A stretch of DNA of 64,000 nucleotides. Source: Gaiellasilicea sp963829845 (lineage in GTDB: Bacteria; Actinomycetota; Thermoleophilia; Gaiellales; Gaiellaceae). Shown here one piece after another: positions 33,548 through 42,704 of the stretch. The notes under the pieces are model-generated. The model searched no databases, was not told where the DNA came from, and saw nothing but the letters and a program-made list of their open reading frames with translations. A program made the translations under genes and the position numbers. The stretch covers positions 62,001-126,000 of the forward strand of contig CAWHKD010000012.1 of NCBI GenBank assembly GCA_963829845.1. Reading direction: 5' to 3'. How positions within the stretch are numbered: position 1 is the stretch's first letter; each line of letters starts with the position of its first letter.

Positions 33548-33903
33548 ACGTCGAACCGCCGGTGGAGCATCAGCGCGTTCCCGTCCGGATCCTTGAACCA
33601 GGCCTGCTTGCAGACGCCGGTCGTGATCGTGTCGCCGTCGAAGACGACTCCCTTCTGCTCCAACTCGGCGCGGGCGGCGTCGACGTCGGGGACGCGCAGC
33701 GCGATCCCCGCCGGGGAGGGCGCGAAGGGCTGGCCGATGCTGGACGGGTCGAAGACGTCCAAGCGTGACCTGGCCGCAGCGGAGCTCCATGTCGTGTCGC
33801 CCTCGGTCTCGACCTCGAGCCCGAGCGTCTCGACGTAGAACTGCTTCGCCCGCTGGAGGTCCTGCGTCAGGACCGACACGAAGTCGACGTGCTCGACCTG
33901 CAT
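33544..33903 (-). CDS. VOC-superfamily protein, third of three in the suf operon
   Basis: About 119 residues from ATG 33903. FYVETLGLEVETEGD, DVFDPSSIG, IALRVPDVDAARAELEQKG and CKQAWFKDPDGNALMLH follow the VOC module plan and closely resemble the two VOC genes upstream. Near 33790 a lost G and a later extra T swap a short stretch (restored reading TTWELRCGQVTLDVFD), compensating errors that leave the total length in frame. Ends in HRRFDV and overlaps sufD. Confidence 0.8.
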   Translation of the reverse strand: MQVEHVDFVSVLTQDLQRAKQFYVETLGLEVETEGDTTWSSAAARSRLDVFDPSSIGQPFAPSPAGIALRVPDVDAARAELEQKGVVFDGDTITTGVCKQAWFKDPDGNALMLHRRFDV

Positions 33904-33905
33904 GG

Positions 33906-34298
33906 CTACGGGGTCGAGCCGTCCGAGTACGGCGCGTGCCGGTGGTGCAGGATCAGCGAGTTGCCGTCCGGATCCTTGAAGAACGCCATGTGGCAGACAC
34001 CGGAGTCGTACGCCTCTGGGAAGGCGAACGTCGACGCCGGCCTCCTCGAGCCTCGCCATCGCCTGCGGCGACGTCCGGCACGCGCAGCGCGATCGCCGTG
34101 TTGCTCGGGCTGAACGGGACACCGGTCTGCTCGGGCGTGTTGAGCAGGATCGTCGACGTTGCCGGTCTCGAACTCCGGCCACTCCTCGTGCGCCAGCGGG
34201 TTCCGCTTCAGGCCCAGCGTCTCGCCGTAGAACTCGACGGCGCGGGCGCGGTCGGTCACCGGCACGCCGATGAAGTCGGTGCGCTCGACGCCGATCAC
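33906..34298 (-). CDS. VOC-superfamily protein, second of three in the suf operon (frameshifted)
   Basis: About 130 residues from GTG 34298, which would overlap the previous VOC stop as GTGA once the frame is restored. Recognisable parts: DFIGVPVTDRARAVEFYGETLGL, RNPLAHEEWPEFETGN, then, after frame changes near 34155 and 34020, the final AFPEAYDSGVCHMAFFKDPDGN and LILHHRHAP. The GVCHMAFFKDPDGN element is shared almost exactly with the neighbour (GVCYMAFFEDPDGN), showing tandem duplication. The substrate is unknown. Confidence 0.75.
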   Translation of the reverse strand: MIGVERTDFIGVPVTDRARAVEFYGETLGLKRNPLAHEEWPEFETGNVDDPAQHARADRCPVQPEQHGDRAARAGRRRRRWRGSRRPASTFAFPEAYDSGVCHMAFFKDPDGNSLILHHRHAPYSDGSTP

Positions 34299-34673
34299 GA
34301 GCCGGTGTCCTCCCCGATCTCGCGGCGCGTAATGGTGGTGGAGCATCAGTGCGTTGCCGTCGGGATCCTCGAAGAACGCCATGTAGCAGACGCCCGTGTC
34401 GAAGGTCTCGCCCGCGAACTCGACACCCTTCGCCTCGAGCTCGTGCACGCGCCGCGGCGCATGTCCTCGACGTGCAGCGCGAGGTGCGCGGTCTTCTGCG
34501 GCGCGAACTCCATCCCGAACGTGGTCGGCTCGTAGATCCCGAAGCAGGTCTCGCCGACCCAGAACTCGGCGTCACGGGTCTCGTCGGGCCGCAGCTCCAG
34601 CGTGTCGACGTAGAAGCGCCCGCGAGCGCTTCCAGTCGGTCGACGGGACAGCGACGAAGTCGACGCCCGTCAC
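34295..34673 (-). CDS. VOC-superfamily protein, first of three in the suf operon (frameshifted)
   Basis: Starts at GTG 34673, five bases after the restored sufB stop. VTGVDFVAVPSTDWKRSRA opens the first module. An extra base near 34620 moves it to the frame reading VDTLELRPDETRDAEFWVGET, and the second module (HVEDMRR, GVEFAGETFDTGVCYMAFFEDPDGN, LMLHHHYAP) follows in another frame. The natural stop is TGA 34295-34297 overlapping the next start; a missing base near 34325 hides it and makes the two genes look fused. About 126 residues when restored. Confidence 0.75.
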
Positions 34674-34677
34674 CGGG

Positions 34678-36100
34678 CTAGCCAACCGAGCCTTCCATCT
34701 GCAGCTGGATCAGCCGGTTCATCTCGACCGCGTACTCGAGCGGCAGCTCCTTCGTGATCGGCTCGACGAAGCCGGAGACGATCATCGCGCTCGCCTCGGC
34801 CTCGGTCAGGCCGCGGCTCATCAGGTAGAAGAGCTGCTCCTCGCCGATCTTCGAGACGGTCGCCTCGTGGCCGAGGTCGACGTCGTTCTCGTCGACCTGG
34901 ATGTACGGGTACGTGTCGGAGCGCGACTCCTCGTCGAGGATCAGCGCGTCGCAGACGACCTTCGACTTCGGCGCCGACGGCGCCCTTCGCGACCTCGAGC
35001 AGCCCGCGGTAGCCGGCGCGGCCGCCGTTCTTCGAGATCGACTTGGACGTGATCACGGACGTCGTCTTCGGGGCGACGTGGACGACCTTGCCGCCCGCGT
35101 CCTGGTGCTGGCCCTTGCCGGCGAACGCGATCGAGAGCACCTCGCCGTGGGCGCGCGGGCCCATCAGCCAGATCGCCGGGTACTTCATCGTCAGCTTCGA
35201 GCCGAGGTTGCCGTCGACCCACTCCATCGTCGCGTCCTCGTAGGCGACGGCGCGCTTGGTGACGAGGTTGAAGACGTTGTTCGACCAGTTCTGGATCGTC
35301 GTGTAGCGGCAGCGGCCGCGCGGCTTGACGACGATCTCGACGACCGCGCTGTGGAGCGAGTCGGAGGAGTAGATCGGCGCCGTGCAGCCCTCGACGTAGT
35401 GCACGTAGGCGTCCTCGTCGACGATGATCAGCGTCCGCTCGAACTGGCCCATGTTCTCGGCGTTGATCCGGAAGTAGGCCTGCAGCGGCAGCTCGATCCG
35501 GACGCCCGGCGGCACGTAGATGAACGAGCCGCCCGACCAGACCGCGGAGTTGAGCGCCGCGAACTTGTTGTCGTTCTGCGGGATGATCGTCCCGAAGTAC
35601 TGCTTGACGATGTCCTCGTGCTCGCGCAGGCCGGAGTCCATGTCCAGGAAGAGCACGCCCTGCGCCTCGAGGTCGGCCTGGAGCTTGTGGTAGACGACCT
35701 CGGACTCGTACTGGGCGCCGACGCCGGCGAGGTACTTCTTCTCCGCCTCGGGGATGCCGAGCTTGTCCCAGGTGTCGAGGATGTCGGCCGGCAGGTCCTC
35801 CCACTTCGAGGCCTGCTTCTCGGTCGGCTTGATGTAGTAGTAGATGTTGTCGAAGTCGATCTCGGCGACGTTGCCGCCCCAGGTGGGCAGCGGCCGGGCG
35901 AGGAAGTAGTCCAGGCTCTTGTGCCGGAACTTCCGCATCCAGTCCGGCTCGTTCTTGTGCTCGGAGATCGCCTCGACGAGCTCGTGCGAGAGGCCGCGGC
36001 CGGACTTGAAGAAGTAGTTCTCCGCCTCGTCGGAGTTGGAGAAGCCGTACTGGTACTCGGAGCGGATCCCCTTGACGACGTCGGTTTCGGACGTGCTCAT
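34678..36100 (-). CDS. sufB: SufB Fe-S cluster scaffold subunit (one frameshift)
   Basis: About 473 residues from ATG 36100, overlapping the restored sufC stop (ATGA). Central scaffold on which SufBCD builds clusters. Marks: EYQYGFSNSDEAENYFFKSG, RKFRHKSLDYFLARPLPTWGG, VWSGGSFIYVPPGVRIELPLQ, YVEGCTAPIYSSDSLHSAVVEI, RYTTIQNWSNNVFNLVTKR and ITSKSISKNGGRAGYRG. At 34985 one extra C shifts the frame; the expected C-terminus then reads SKVVCDALIL with the conserved Cys, DENDVDLGHEATVSKI and MNRLIQLQMEGSVG to TAG 34678. The stop before GTG 34673 is clear only after the correction. Confidence 0.93.
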
Positions 36101-36880
36101 GCCGCCACCTCCTCTTCCTTCGGCAGACCAGGCGTCGTAGCCCTCGGCCTCGAGGCGCTCGGCCAGCTCCGGCCCGCCGCTCTCGACGATCTTGCCGCCG
36201 ACGAAGACGTGCACGTGGTCGGGCGTGACGTAGTTGAGGATGCGCTGGTAATGGGTGATCACGAGCGCGCCCATCTCGGCCGTCACGAGCTCGTTGACGC
36301 CGTTCGCGACGATGCGGAGCGCGTCGATGTCGAGCCCGGAGTCGGTCTCGTCGAGGATCGCGATCTTCGGCTGCAGCAGCGCCATCTGGAGGATCTCGAC
36401 GCGCTTCTTCTCGCCGCCGGAGAAGCCGTCGTTCAGGTAGCGGGAGGCGAGCTCGCGCGGCACCTTCAGCCGCTCCATCGCGGCCAGGATCTGGGTGCGG
36501 AACTCCTTGACCGGGATCGGGTCGTCCTTGCCGCCGGCTCTTGGCCTTCCGGATCGCGTTGATCGCGCTCCGAAGGAAGTTCGTCACGGTGACGCCGGGG
36601 ATCGCGTGCGGGTACTGGAACGCGAGGAAGAGGCCCTTCTGCGCGCGCTCGTCGGCGCCCGAGCTCGACGACGTTCTACGCCGTCGACCAGGATCTCGCC
36701 CTCGGTGATCTCGTAGGACGGGTGGCCCATCAGGGCATAGGCGAGGGTGGACTTGCCGGAGCCGTTCGGGCCCATGATCGCGTGCTTCTCGTTCAGGTCG
36801 ACGGCGAGGTCGACGCCCTTGACGATCTCGGTGCCGTCCTCGAGCGCGACGTGCAGGTTCTTGATCTCCAGAAACGCCAA
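36097..36880 (-). CDS. sufC: SufC ATPase of the SUF system (frameshifted)
   Basis: About 260 residues from TTG 36880 (LEIKNLHVALEDG). ABC ATPase that powers conformational change of SufBD. Walker A MGPNGSGKST, signature LNDGFSGGEKKR, Walker B KIAILDETDSGLD and switch His in VITHYQRIL are all present but in three frames. Shifts lie near 36672 (two extra bases), 36540 and 36120 (extra T); restoring them yields VTVTNFLRSAINAIRKAKS in the middle and the tail DAWLPKEEEVAA with TGA overlapping the sufB start. There is no upstream SufR-like regulator in the gap. Confidence 0.92.
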
Positions 36881-37207
36881 GCTTGTGATCCCTCTTTTCC
36901 AGGATTCGTGCGGCTTTCAGCGCCGCTTCGTGACTCCATGGTAGCCGATCGCGGCGGCCGCCAAAGGCGCCGCCAGCACGGCATCCCCCCGATCTTACCA
37001 GAGGCAGCGGGCTGCGGTCCAGACGCTTGACGCGCGCGCCGCTTCAACGAAGCGTCCGCGCGCACCCGGGTCGCCGGCCAGGAGATTGTCGGGGAGTCCG
37101 CCGGCTTCGGCTGCCCCGTCGTCTGGCTCTCCCAGCCGTCGGCCTCGGCGTGAACCGTCACCTGTCCCCGCGGTTCGGCTCGAACGAACGGTGGTACAGT
37201 GCGGTAC
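36881..37207. other. Divergent suf/tat intergenic region
   Basis: 327 bases separate the sufC TTG (minus) from the tatA ATG (plus). I see no gene with consistent codon use on either strand. It should hold both promoters. TACAGT at 37196-37201 ends about six bases before the tatA start, suggesting a leaderless or very short leader. No candidate binding site for an Fe-S regulator could be assigned. Confidence 0.5.
37032..37063. repeat. Long imperfect inverted repeat between suf and tat operons
   Basis: CGCTTC (37040-37045) and GAAGCG (37049-37054) form a perfect inner stem around an AAC loop. GCGCGCG (from 37032) and CGCGCGC (to 37063) continue it outward across a short bulge. It could be an operator, a bidirectional terminator or simply a G/C-rich hairpin; there is no T-run. 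It lies about 150 bases from both start codons. Confidence 0.45.
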
Positions 37208-37453
37208 ATGCCGTTCGGAATCGGCGTCACCGAGCTCGTGATCCTGCTCGTCGCACTGCTCGTCATCTTCGGCCCGAAGCGGCTGCCTGAGATGGGCCGC
37301 TCGCTCGGGAAGGGCATGCGCGAGTTCAAGGACTCGATCTCGGGCAAGGACGACGACGACGAGGCCGTGCACCACCGCCTCGCGCAGGAGCTCCCGCCCG
37401 CCGACGAGCATCCGGTTGCGCAGCCGCAGGCGCGCGAGCGCGAAGTCTCCTAG
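37208..37453 (+). CDS. tatA: Twin-arginine translocase subunit TatA
   Basis: 81 residues from ATG 37208 (a GTG at 37199 is in frame but lacks any support). One N-terminal membrane helix ELVILLVALLVIFG is followed by the hinge GPKRLPEMGRSLGKGMREFK amphipathic helix, the defining TatA/TatE layout, and an acidic Asp-rich cytoplasmic tail. TatA polymerises around a TatC-bound, folded twin-arginine substrate. It lies 12 bases upstream of tatC. Confidence 0.93.
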   Translation: MPFGIGVTELVILLVALLVIFGPKRLPEMGRSLGKGMREFKDSISGKDDDDEAVHHRLAQELPPADEHPVAQPQAREREVS

Positions 37454-37465
37454 CGTCAGCCGCAC

Positions 37466-38236
37466 ATGGCCCTGAAGCGTCTGCCGCGGCGGCTGCAGCA
37501 CGGCGAGGAAGCGACGCTCGTCGAGCATCTCGGCGAGCTGCGCAGCCGGATCCTGATCTCGCTGTTCGCGATCGTGCCCGTCTTCGTCGTCGCGTTCGTC
37601 TTCCGAGACACGCTGATCGACGTGCTGACGCGGCCGCTCCCCGACGACAAGAAGCTGATCACGCTCGGCGTGACGGAGCCGTTCACGACCGCGGTCAAGG
37701 TCTCGCTGGCCGCCGCGTTCGCGGTCACACTGCCGCTGCTCCTCTACCAGCTGTGGGCCTTCCTCGCCCCCGCGCTCGAGGAGCGAAGCAGCGGACGGTC
37801 GCGTTGTTCGCCACGTTCGCCACGATCCTGTTCGCGGGCGGGGTCGCGTTCTCGTACTTCATCGTGCTGCCGCGGGCGCTCGTCGTTCCTGACCTCGTTC
37901 GGCGAGGAGTTCTTCCAGGTCGAGATCCGGGCGAGCTACTACTTCTCGTTCGTAACGGTGACGCTGCTCGCGAGCGGGCTCGCGTTCCAGATGCCGATCT
38001 TCATCCTCGCGCTCGTCCGCCTGCGCGTCCTCACGGCCGACCGGCTGCGGCGCAACCGGCGAATCGGGATCGCGCTGATGCTCGTCTTCGCCGTGCTGCT
38101 GCCCACCGTCGACCCGGTCTCGCTCGTGCTCGAGGCGGTGCCGCTGATCCTCCTCTTCGAGCTCTCGATCCAGCTGGCGGCGTTCATGGAGAAGCGCTGG
38201 GACATCGCGACCAGCGTCGCGCTGGGCGGCCGAGTG
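37466..38236 (+). CDS. tatC: Twin-arginine translocase subunit TatC (compensating frameshifts)
   Basis: About 256 residues from ATG 37466. Six-helix receptor for twin-arginine signals: EEATLVEHLGELRSRILISL contains the cytoplasmic N-terminal signal-recognition Glu, LPLLLYQLWAFLAPALE is the TatC signature, then FAGGVAFSYFIVLPRAL and FEFP-type loop (SFGEEFFQV). From about 37785 to 37885 the correct reading is in the next frame (RTVALFATFATILFAG), then returns. The apparent open frame continues into the amidohydrolase gene because the stop near 38236 (GAG TGA in another frame) is masked by a further shift. Confidence 0.92.
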
Positions 38237-39535
38237 AGGATCCTCTCCGCCGACTGGGTGCTGCCCGTCGAAGGCGAGCCGATCGAGAACGGCGCTGTCG
38301 CGATCGAGGACGGTCGTCATCGCTGCGGTCGGGACGGCGGCGAGCTCGGCGAGGGCGAGCGCTTCGCCGACTCGGCGATCATCCCCGGATTCGTCAACGC
38401 GCACACGCACCTCGAGTACGCCGTCTACGCGGGCTTCGGCGACGGCCTCTCGTTCGGCCCCTGGATCTCGACGCACGTCGAGCGCAAGCGGCGGCTCGAG
38501 CCCGCAGACGTGGAGGCGATCGCTCGCCTCGGCGCCGCCGAGTGCCTCCGTTCCGGGATCACGACGGTCGGCGACCTGGCGTTCACGGGCGCGAGCGCGC
38601 ACGCCTGCGCCGAGCTCGGGCTGCGCGCGATCGTCTACCTCGAGGTGTTCGGCAGCGACGCTGCCGACGCGATGCGGCAGTTCGAGGAGAAGCGCGCCTA
38701 CGTCGCCCCGGCGCTCTCGGAGCGCGTCCGCGTCGGCGTCTCGCCGCACGCTCCGTACACCTGCTCGCGTGAGGTCTACGCCGCCAGCATGGCGCTCGAG
38801 CTTGCCGGTCGCGACTCATCTCAACGAGAGCCAGGACGAGCTCGACTGGCTGCTGCGCGGCGAGGTCCCTGGCAGCCGCTGGCGGAGATGCTCGTCGAGC
38901 CGGAGGGAATGAGCGGGATCCGCAGCCTCGCCGGCTGCCGGTCTGCTGGACGAACGCGTTGCCGCGGCCCACTGCGTCAAGGTCGACGAGGAGGAGATAG
39001 GCCTGCTCGCCGCCCACGGCGTCGCCGTCACCCACTGCCCCCGCTCGAACGCCCTGCTCGGCTGCGGGATCGCGCCGCTCGAGGCGCTGCGCGCGGCCGG
39101 CCTCCGGGTCGGCATCGGCACGGACGGCGTCTCCTCCGTGCCGTCGCACGACTTCTTCGAGGAGCTGCGCACCGTGATCACGCTCGCGCGGGCGAGGTCC
39201 GAGCGCGCCGACGCACTGTCGGCGACCGCCGCGCTCGAGCTCGCGACGCTTGGCGGGGCCAGCGCGCTCGGCCTGGCGGCGAGACAGGCTCGCTCGTCCC
39301 CGGCAAGCGCGCCGACCTGACGATCGTCTCGCTTTCCGGGTCGCCGTATCTACCATGGGAGGATCCGGCGGCCGCCGTGGTCTACGGCGGCTCACCCGGG
39401 CGGATCACGGCTACCCTGGTCGACGGCCAAACGCGATATGAGAAAGGAGGAAGCGAATGTCACGAGCTGATCGACGCGGCGCGCGTAGCGCGCGGTCGCA
39501 TGCTTCAAGCCGGAAGCGCGACAGCGATCTCGTAG
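38234..39535 (+). CDS. Amidohydrolase of the SAH/MTA deaminase-aminofutalosine deaminase type (frameshifted)
   Basis: About 430 residues from GTG 38234. ILSADWVLPV is a usual N-terminus. Zinc ligands: NAHTHLEY (His x2), THLNES in another frame, AHCVKVDEEEI, and THCPRSNALLGCGIAPLE followed by VGIGTDGVSS (final Asp). The C-terminal sheet ends in GQTRYEKGGSECHELIDAARVARGRM. Breaks near 38315, 38810, 38935 and 39270 move the reading between frames. The family deaminates S-adenosylhomocysteine, methylthioadenosine, guanine or aminodeoxyfutalosine; menaquinone (futalosine) use is plausible but no mqn gene is in view. Its 3' end overlaps the TPR-protein start region. Confidence 0.78.
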   Translation: MRILSADWVLPVEGEPIENGAVAIEDGRHRCGRDGGELGEGERFADSAIIPGFVNAHTHLEYAVYAGFGDGLSFGPWISTHVERKRRLEPADVEAIARLGAAECLRSGITTVGDLAFTGASAHACAELGLRAIVYLEVFGSDAADAMRQFEEKRAYVAPALSERVRVGVSPHAPYTCSREVYAASMALELAGRDSSQREPGRARLAAARRGPWQPLAEMLVEPEGMSGIRSLAGCRSAGRTRCRGPLRQGRRGGDRPARRPRRRRHPLPPLERPARLRDRAARGAARGRPPGRHRHGRRLLRAVARLLRGAAHRDHARAGEVRARRRTVGDRRARARDAWRGQRARPGGETGSLVPGKRADLTIVSLSGSPYLPWEDPAAAVVYGGSPGRITATLVDGQTRYEKGGSECHELIDAARVARGRMLQAGSATAIS

Positions 39536-40314
39536 CGCTCGAAGAGACGATGTTCTTCACGCGCCTGCGCAAGCACGCGAAGTGGATGTTCGTCTTCCTC
39601 GCGTTCGTCTTCGCGCGTCGGCTTCGTCGGCTTCGGGATCGGCGCCAACCAGAACGCGTCGCTCGGCGACCTCTTTCGCGGCAGCGGCGGCTCCACGAGC
39701 GGAAACATCTCTGTCGACGATGCGCGCGAGGCGCTGCAGAAGAACCCGAAGAGCGCCGAGGCCAAGCTCGACCTCGCGACCGCGCTCCAGGAGGACGGCC
39801 AGAGCGAAGAGGCGATCACGGTGCTGAACGGTTACGTCGTGCAGCGCCCCAAGGACGAGGATGCCCTCCGTGAGCTCGCCGGCCTCTACCTCGCCCGCGC
39901 GAACGCGCTCGCCCAGGATGCGCAGATCGCGCAGCTGCGCGCCAGCTATCGCACCTTCGGCTCGACCTTCGCCGTGCCGCTCGACCTCGGCAACGGCGCC
40001 ACGCTCGGGACCGACCCGATCGATGAGGCGCTCACGACGCAGGCCACTCAGGAGGTCAGCACCGCCTACGGGAAGGCGCAGACCGCCTACCAGAGCGCGG
40101 AGGACACCTACGGGAAGCTGGCGGCAGTCGCTCCTCGCGATCCCAACGTCCAGCTTGAGCTGGCGCAGGCGGCACAGCAGAGCGGGAACACGCCCAAGGC
40201 GATCCGGCCTACCAGCGCTTCCTGAAGCTCGCCCCGGACGACCCGAGCGCCCCGATCGTCAAGCAGCAGATCGCGCAACTGAAGGCCGCGCAGACGCCCG
40301 CGACGTCCGGTTAG
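39457..40314 (+). CDS. Membrane-anchored tetratricopeptide-repeat protein (two frameshifts)
   Basis: Likely start ATG 39457, behind AAAGGAGGAAGC, giving a basic leader; ATG 39550 is the alternative and avoids a 79-base overlap with the amidohydrolase. One membrane span begins MFFTRLRKHAKWMFVFLAFVF and, after a base change near 39617, continues VGFVGFGIGAN. TPR-like helices follow (NPKSAEAKLDLATALQEDG, PRDPNVQLELAQAAQQSG). A missing base near 40203 hides the last repeat AYQRFLKLAPDDPSAPIV before TAG 40312. Probably a scaffold for an envelope complex; the partner is unknown. Confidence 0.72.
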
Positions 40315-40378
40315 ACTCACCCTCCGTCCGGGAAGACCGCACTCATTCTGTCGGCGAGACCCGGGGAGCGACCAACAC

Positions 40379-40744
40379 ATGAATTTCGACGTCAAGACCG
40401 AGAAGCTCAGCGACGGCCAGTACGTGATCTCCCTCGCGGGTGAGGTCGACCTGTACACCGCGCCGGAGTTCAAGCAGCAGCTGCTCGAGGTGATCGACCA
40501 GGGTGGTCGCGACGTCGTCGTCGACCTCACCGATACGACCTTCATCGACTCGACGACGCTCGGCGTGCTCGTCGGTGGCGTGAAGCGCCTGCGAACGAAC
40601 GAGGGCCAGCTGTCGCTCGTCTGCAGCGACCGGAACATCACGAAGATCTTCGAGATCACCGGGCTCGACCGTGTCTTCACGATCCATCCGACGCGCGAGG
40701 CGGCCGTCGGCGCCGGGTCGGCCACGACGGGGTCCACCACCTAG
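40379..40744 (+). CDS. STAS-domain anti-sigma-factor antagonist
   Basis: 121 residues from ATG 40379 with GGGGAG upstream. Single STAS domain of SpoIIAA/RsbV type: YVISLAGEVDLYTAPEFK, VVVDLTDTTFIDSTTLGVLVGG with the Ser that anti-sigma kinases phosphorylate, and FEITGLDRVF at the C-terminus. It would release a sigma factor by binding its anti-sigma kinase when unphosphorylated. No RsbW-like kinase or sigma gene is in the window, so its partner lies elsewhere. One base separates it from the cytochrome gene. Confidence 0.9.
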   Translation: MNFDVKTEKLSDGQYVISLAGEVDLYTAPEFKQQLLEVIDQGGRDVVVDLTDTTFIDSTTLGVLVGGVKRLRTNEGQLSLVCSDRNITKIFEITGLDRVFTIHPTREAAVGAGSATTGSTT

Positions 40745-41428
40745 GTGAGGCTGCGCGGGCTCGTCGGTGCCTGCGCGGTACTGATCGCGGCCCTGGCCAC
40801 GACGGGTTGCGGCTCCGGTGGGCTGACGCCCGCGGGCGACGACCTCCGCGGCAAGGAGCTCTTCGTCGGCGAAGGGCAATGCGGCTCCTGCCATACGCTC
40901 GCGGACGCCGGCTCGAAGGGCGTGATCGGGCCGAACCTCGACGACGCGTTCAGGCAGTCGCGCGCTCGACGGGCTCGGTGAGGCGACGATCAGATCGGTC
41001 GTGCGCGACCAGATCGACTATCCGGTCGTGGCGCCGAACACGGGCTCGCCCGGAATGCCGGCCGACCTCGTCAGGGTGAGGATGCCGATGCGGTCGCGTC
41101 CTACGTCGCCGCGGTCGCCGGTCTGCCCGCCCGCGGCGGCACCGGGACGACCACCGGCGGTGGGGCGACCACCGGCGGCGGCGAGGGCGAGGCGCCGGAC
41201 GGCGAGGCGATCTTCGCCGAGGCCGGCTGCGGCGGCTGCCATACGCTCGAGGCGGCGGGCACGAGCGGCAGCGTCGGTCCGAACCTCGACGACGCCAAGC
41301 CCGACAAGGAGCTGGTGATCGATCGCGTCACGAACGGCCAGGGCGCGATGCCGCCCTTCAAGGATCAATACTCGCCGGAGCAGATCGAGGCGGTCGCGGA
41401 CTACGTCGTCGCCAGCACCGGCGGGTAG
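40745..41428 (+). CDS. Dihaem c-type cytochrome lipoprotein (two frameshifts)
   Basis: About 226 residues from GTG 40745. Signal with lipobox (ALATTGCGSGG), then two cytochrome c domains with haem sites CGSCH and CGGCH, each followed by a GPNLDDA segment and distal Met candidates (GMPADLV, GAMPPFKDQYS). A lost or extra base near 40965 and another near 41085 break the reading; the restored sequence has a Gly/Thr-rich linker between domains. It likely carries electrons to the caa3 oxidase encoded 0.7 kb downstream on the other strand. Confidence 0.82.
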
Positions 41429-41442
41429 CGGCCGACCGCGGG

Positions 41443-42098
41443 CTAGAGCGCGGTCGCGTCGGCGTCGAGGTCGACGACCACGTGCGTGATCGGGATGTCG
41501 AAGCGCTCGCGCGCCGCGCCGACGACGTTCCGCTCGAGCCAGTTGGAGCGGCCCTCGGGGTGGGTCGAGATCACGATCTCGTCGGCGCCGAACGTGCGGA
41601 GGGCGTCCTCGATCGCCTGCAGCGGGTCGCCGTCACCGACCTCGCCCTGAGCCTGAACACCGTGCTGACGCAGCCTCGCGAGGCTCGCGTCCAGCCGCTC
41701 CTGCGCCGCGGAGCGCGCGCCGTCCTCATCCGAAGCCCAGCGTCCGCACCTGCGAGTTGAGCGCCGGGCAGACGACGAGCACCTGCTCGTTCACGCCCGA
41801 CGCCTTGTCGCGCAGGATCGTCAGCAGCTCGTCGCCGCCGACCGTCTCGTTCGCGATCACGAGAATCCGCCGCTCGTCCTCGGCGCTCTCGTCGGGTCGG
41901 CACGGCCGGCCGCAACACCGGCTCGTTCGACCGCGAGCGCACCCAGAAAACGACGGCCACCGCGGTCAACAGGACGAAGACGACGAGCCCAAGCCAGGTC
42001 GCGATCGCGGCGGCGGCGACGATCAGCGCGACGTAGCCGACCGTCAGCAAGAGGAAGCGATACGCCTCGGCCTCGCTGCGGAACGGGTTACGCGCCAT
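41443..42098 (-). CDS. Membrane-anchored Usp-like protein (frameshifted)
   Basis: About 218 residues from ATG 42098. Two membrane helices (LLLTVGYVALIVAAAAIATWLG and LVVFVLLTAVAVVFWV) precede a UspA-type alpha/beta domain read across frames: RILVIANETVGGDELLTIL, LVVCPALNSQVRTL and ADEIVISTHPEGRSNWLER. Shifts near 41890 and 41735 require correction. The domain is strongly similar to both halves of the Usp gene between ctaE and ctaD. Probably a stress sensor at the membrane. It lies six bases downstream of ctaE in the same operon. Confidence 0.75.
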
Positions 42099-42104
42099 GG
42101 CTGC

Positions 42105-42704
42105 TCAGAGAAGGTAGATCGATGCGTACACGACAATCCACATTACGTCGACGAAGTGCCAATAGATTCCCGGAATCTCGACGCCGTGATGGTGCTCTGG
42201 CGTGAAGTGGCCGCGGAACGCCCGCACGGCGGCGACCGTGAGCAGCGTCAGCCCGACGAAGACGTGGGCTCCGTGCAGGCCGGTGAGCCCGAAGAAGATC
42301 GACCCGAAGGCGCCGTCGCTCGGGTTGAAGCCGATCCGCGCGTACTCGAGCATCTGCGTCAGCAGGAACGCGAGCCCCATCAGGATCGTCAGCACGAGGC
42401 CCGCCTTCATGCCCGCGCGGTTGCCGCGCTTGATCGACTGCAGCGCCCAGTGCATCGTGAAGCTCGACGTCAGCAGCACGGCGGTGTTGACGCCCGCGAC
42501 GAAGACGGGCAGGTGGTAGGGCGGCAGCGGCCACGGCTCGGCGTCTGGGTTCACGACGCGGATGAAGAAGTACATCGTGAAGAACGAGCCGAAGAGCATC
42601 GCCTCCGACGCGATGAAGAGGAACATCCCGAGGACGGTCGAGCTGACGCGCGAGCTCTGGTTCGCGATCGGGGGGCCGTGAGGGGCTTCGGCGTGCGCGC
42701 TCAC
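42105..42704 (-). CDS. ctaE: Cytochrome c oxidase subunit III
   Basis: 199 residues from GTG 42704, overlapping the Usp gene stop (GTGA). Five membrane helices as in short actinobacterial CtaE: VLGMFLFIASEAMLFGSFF at the start with the conserved Glu, VFVAGVNTAVLLTSSFT, GLHGAHVFVGL with the conserved His, and the end PGIYWHFVDVMWIVVYASIYLL. Stabilises subunit I and lipid/oxygen access. Confidence 0.95.
   Translation of the reverse strand: MSAHAEAPHGPPIANQSSRVSSTVLGMFLFIASEAMLFGSFFTMYFFIRVVNPDAEPWPLPPYHLPVFVAGVNTAVLLTSSFTMHWALQSIKRGNRAGMKAGLVLTILMGLAFLLTQMLEYARIGFNPSDGAFGSIFFGLTGLHGAHVFVGLTLLTVAAVRAFRGHFTPEHHHGVEIPGIYWHFVDVMWIVVYASIYLL

Noticed and set aside
37466..39535. A single 689-codon frame that looks like a TatC-amidohydrolase fusion
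   Set aside because: TatC is complete by about 38230, the amidohydrolase has its own GTG at 38234, a GAG TGA stop exists in the adjacent frame, and both genes carry other single-base shifts. The fusion is most simply a sequence error.
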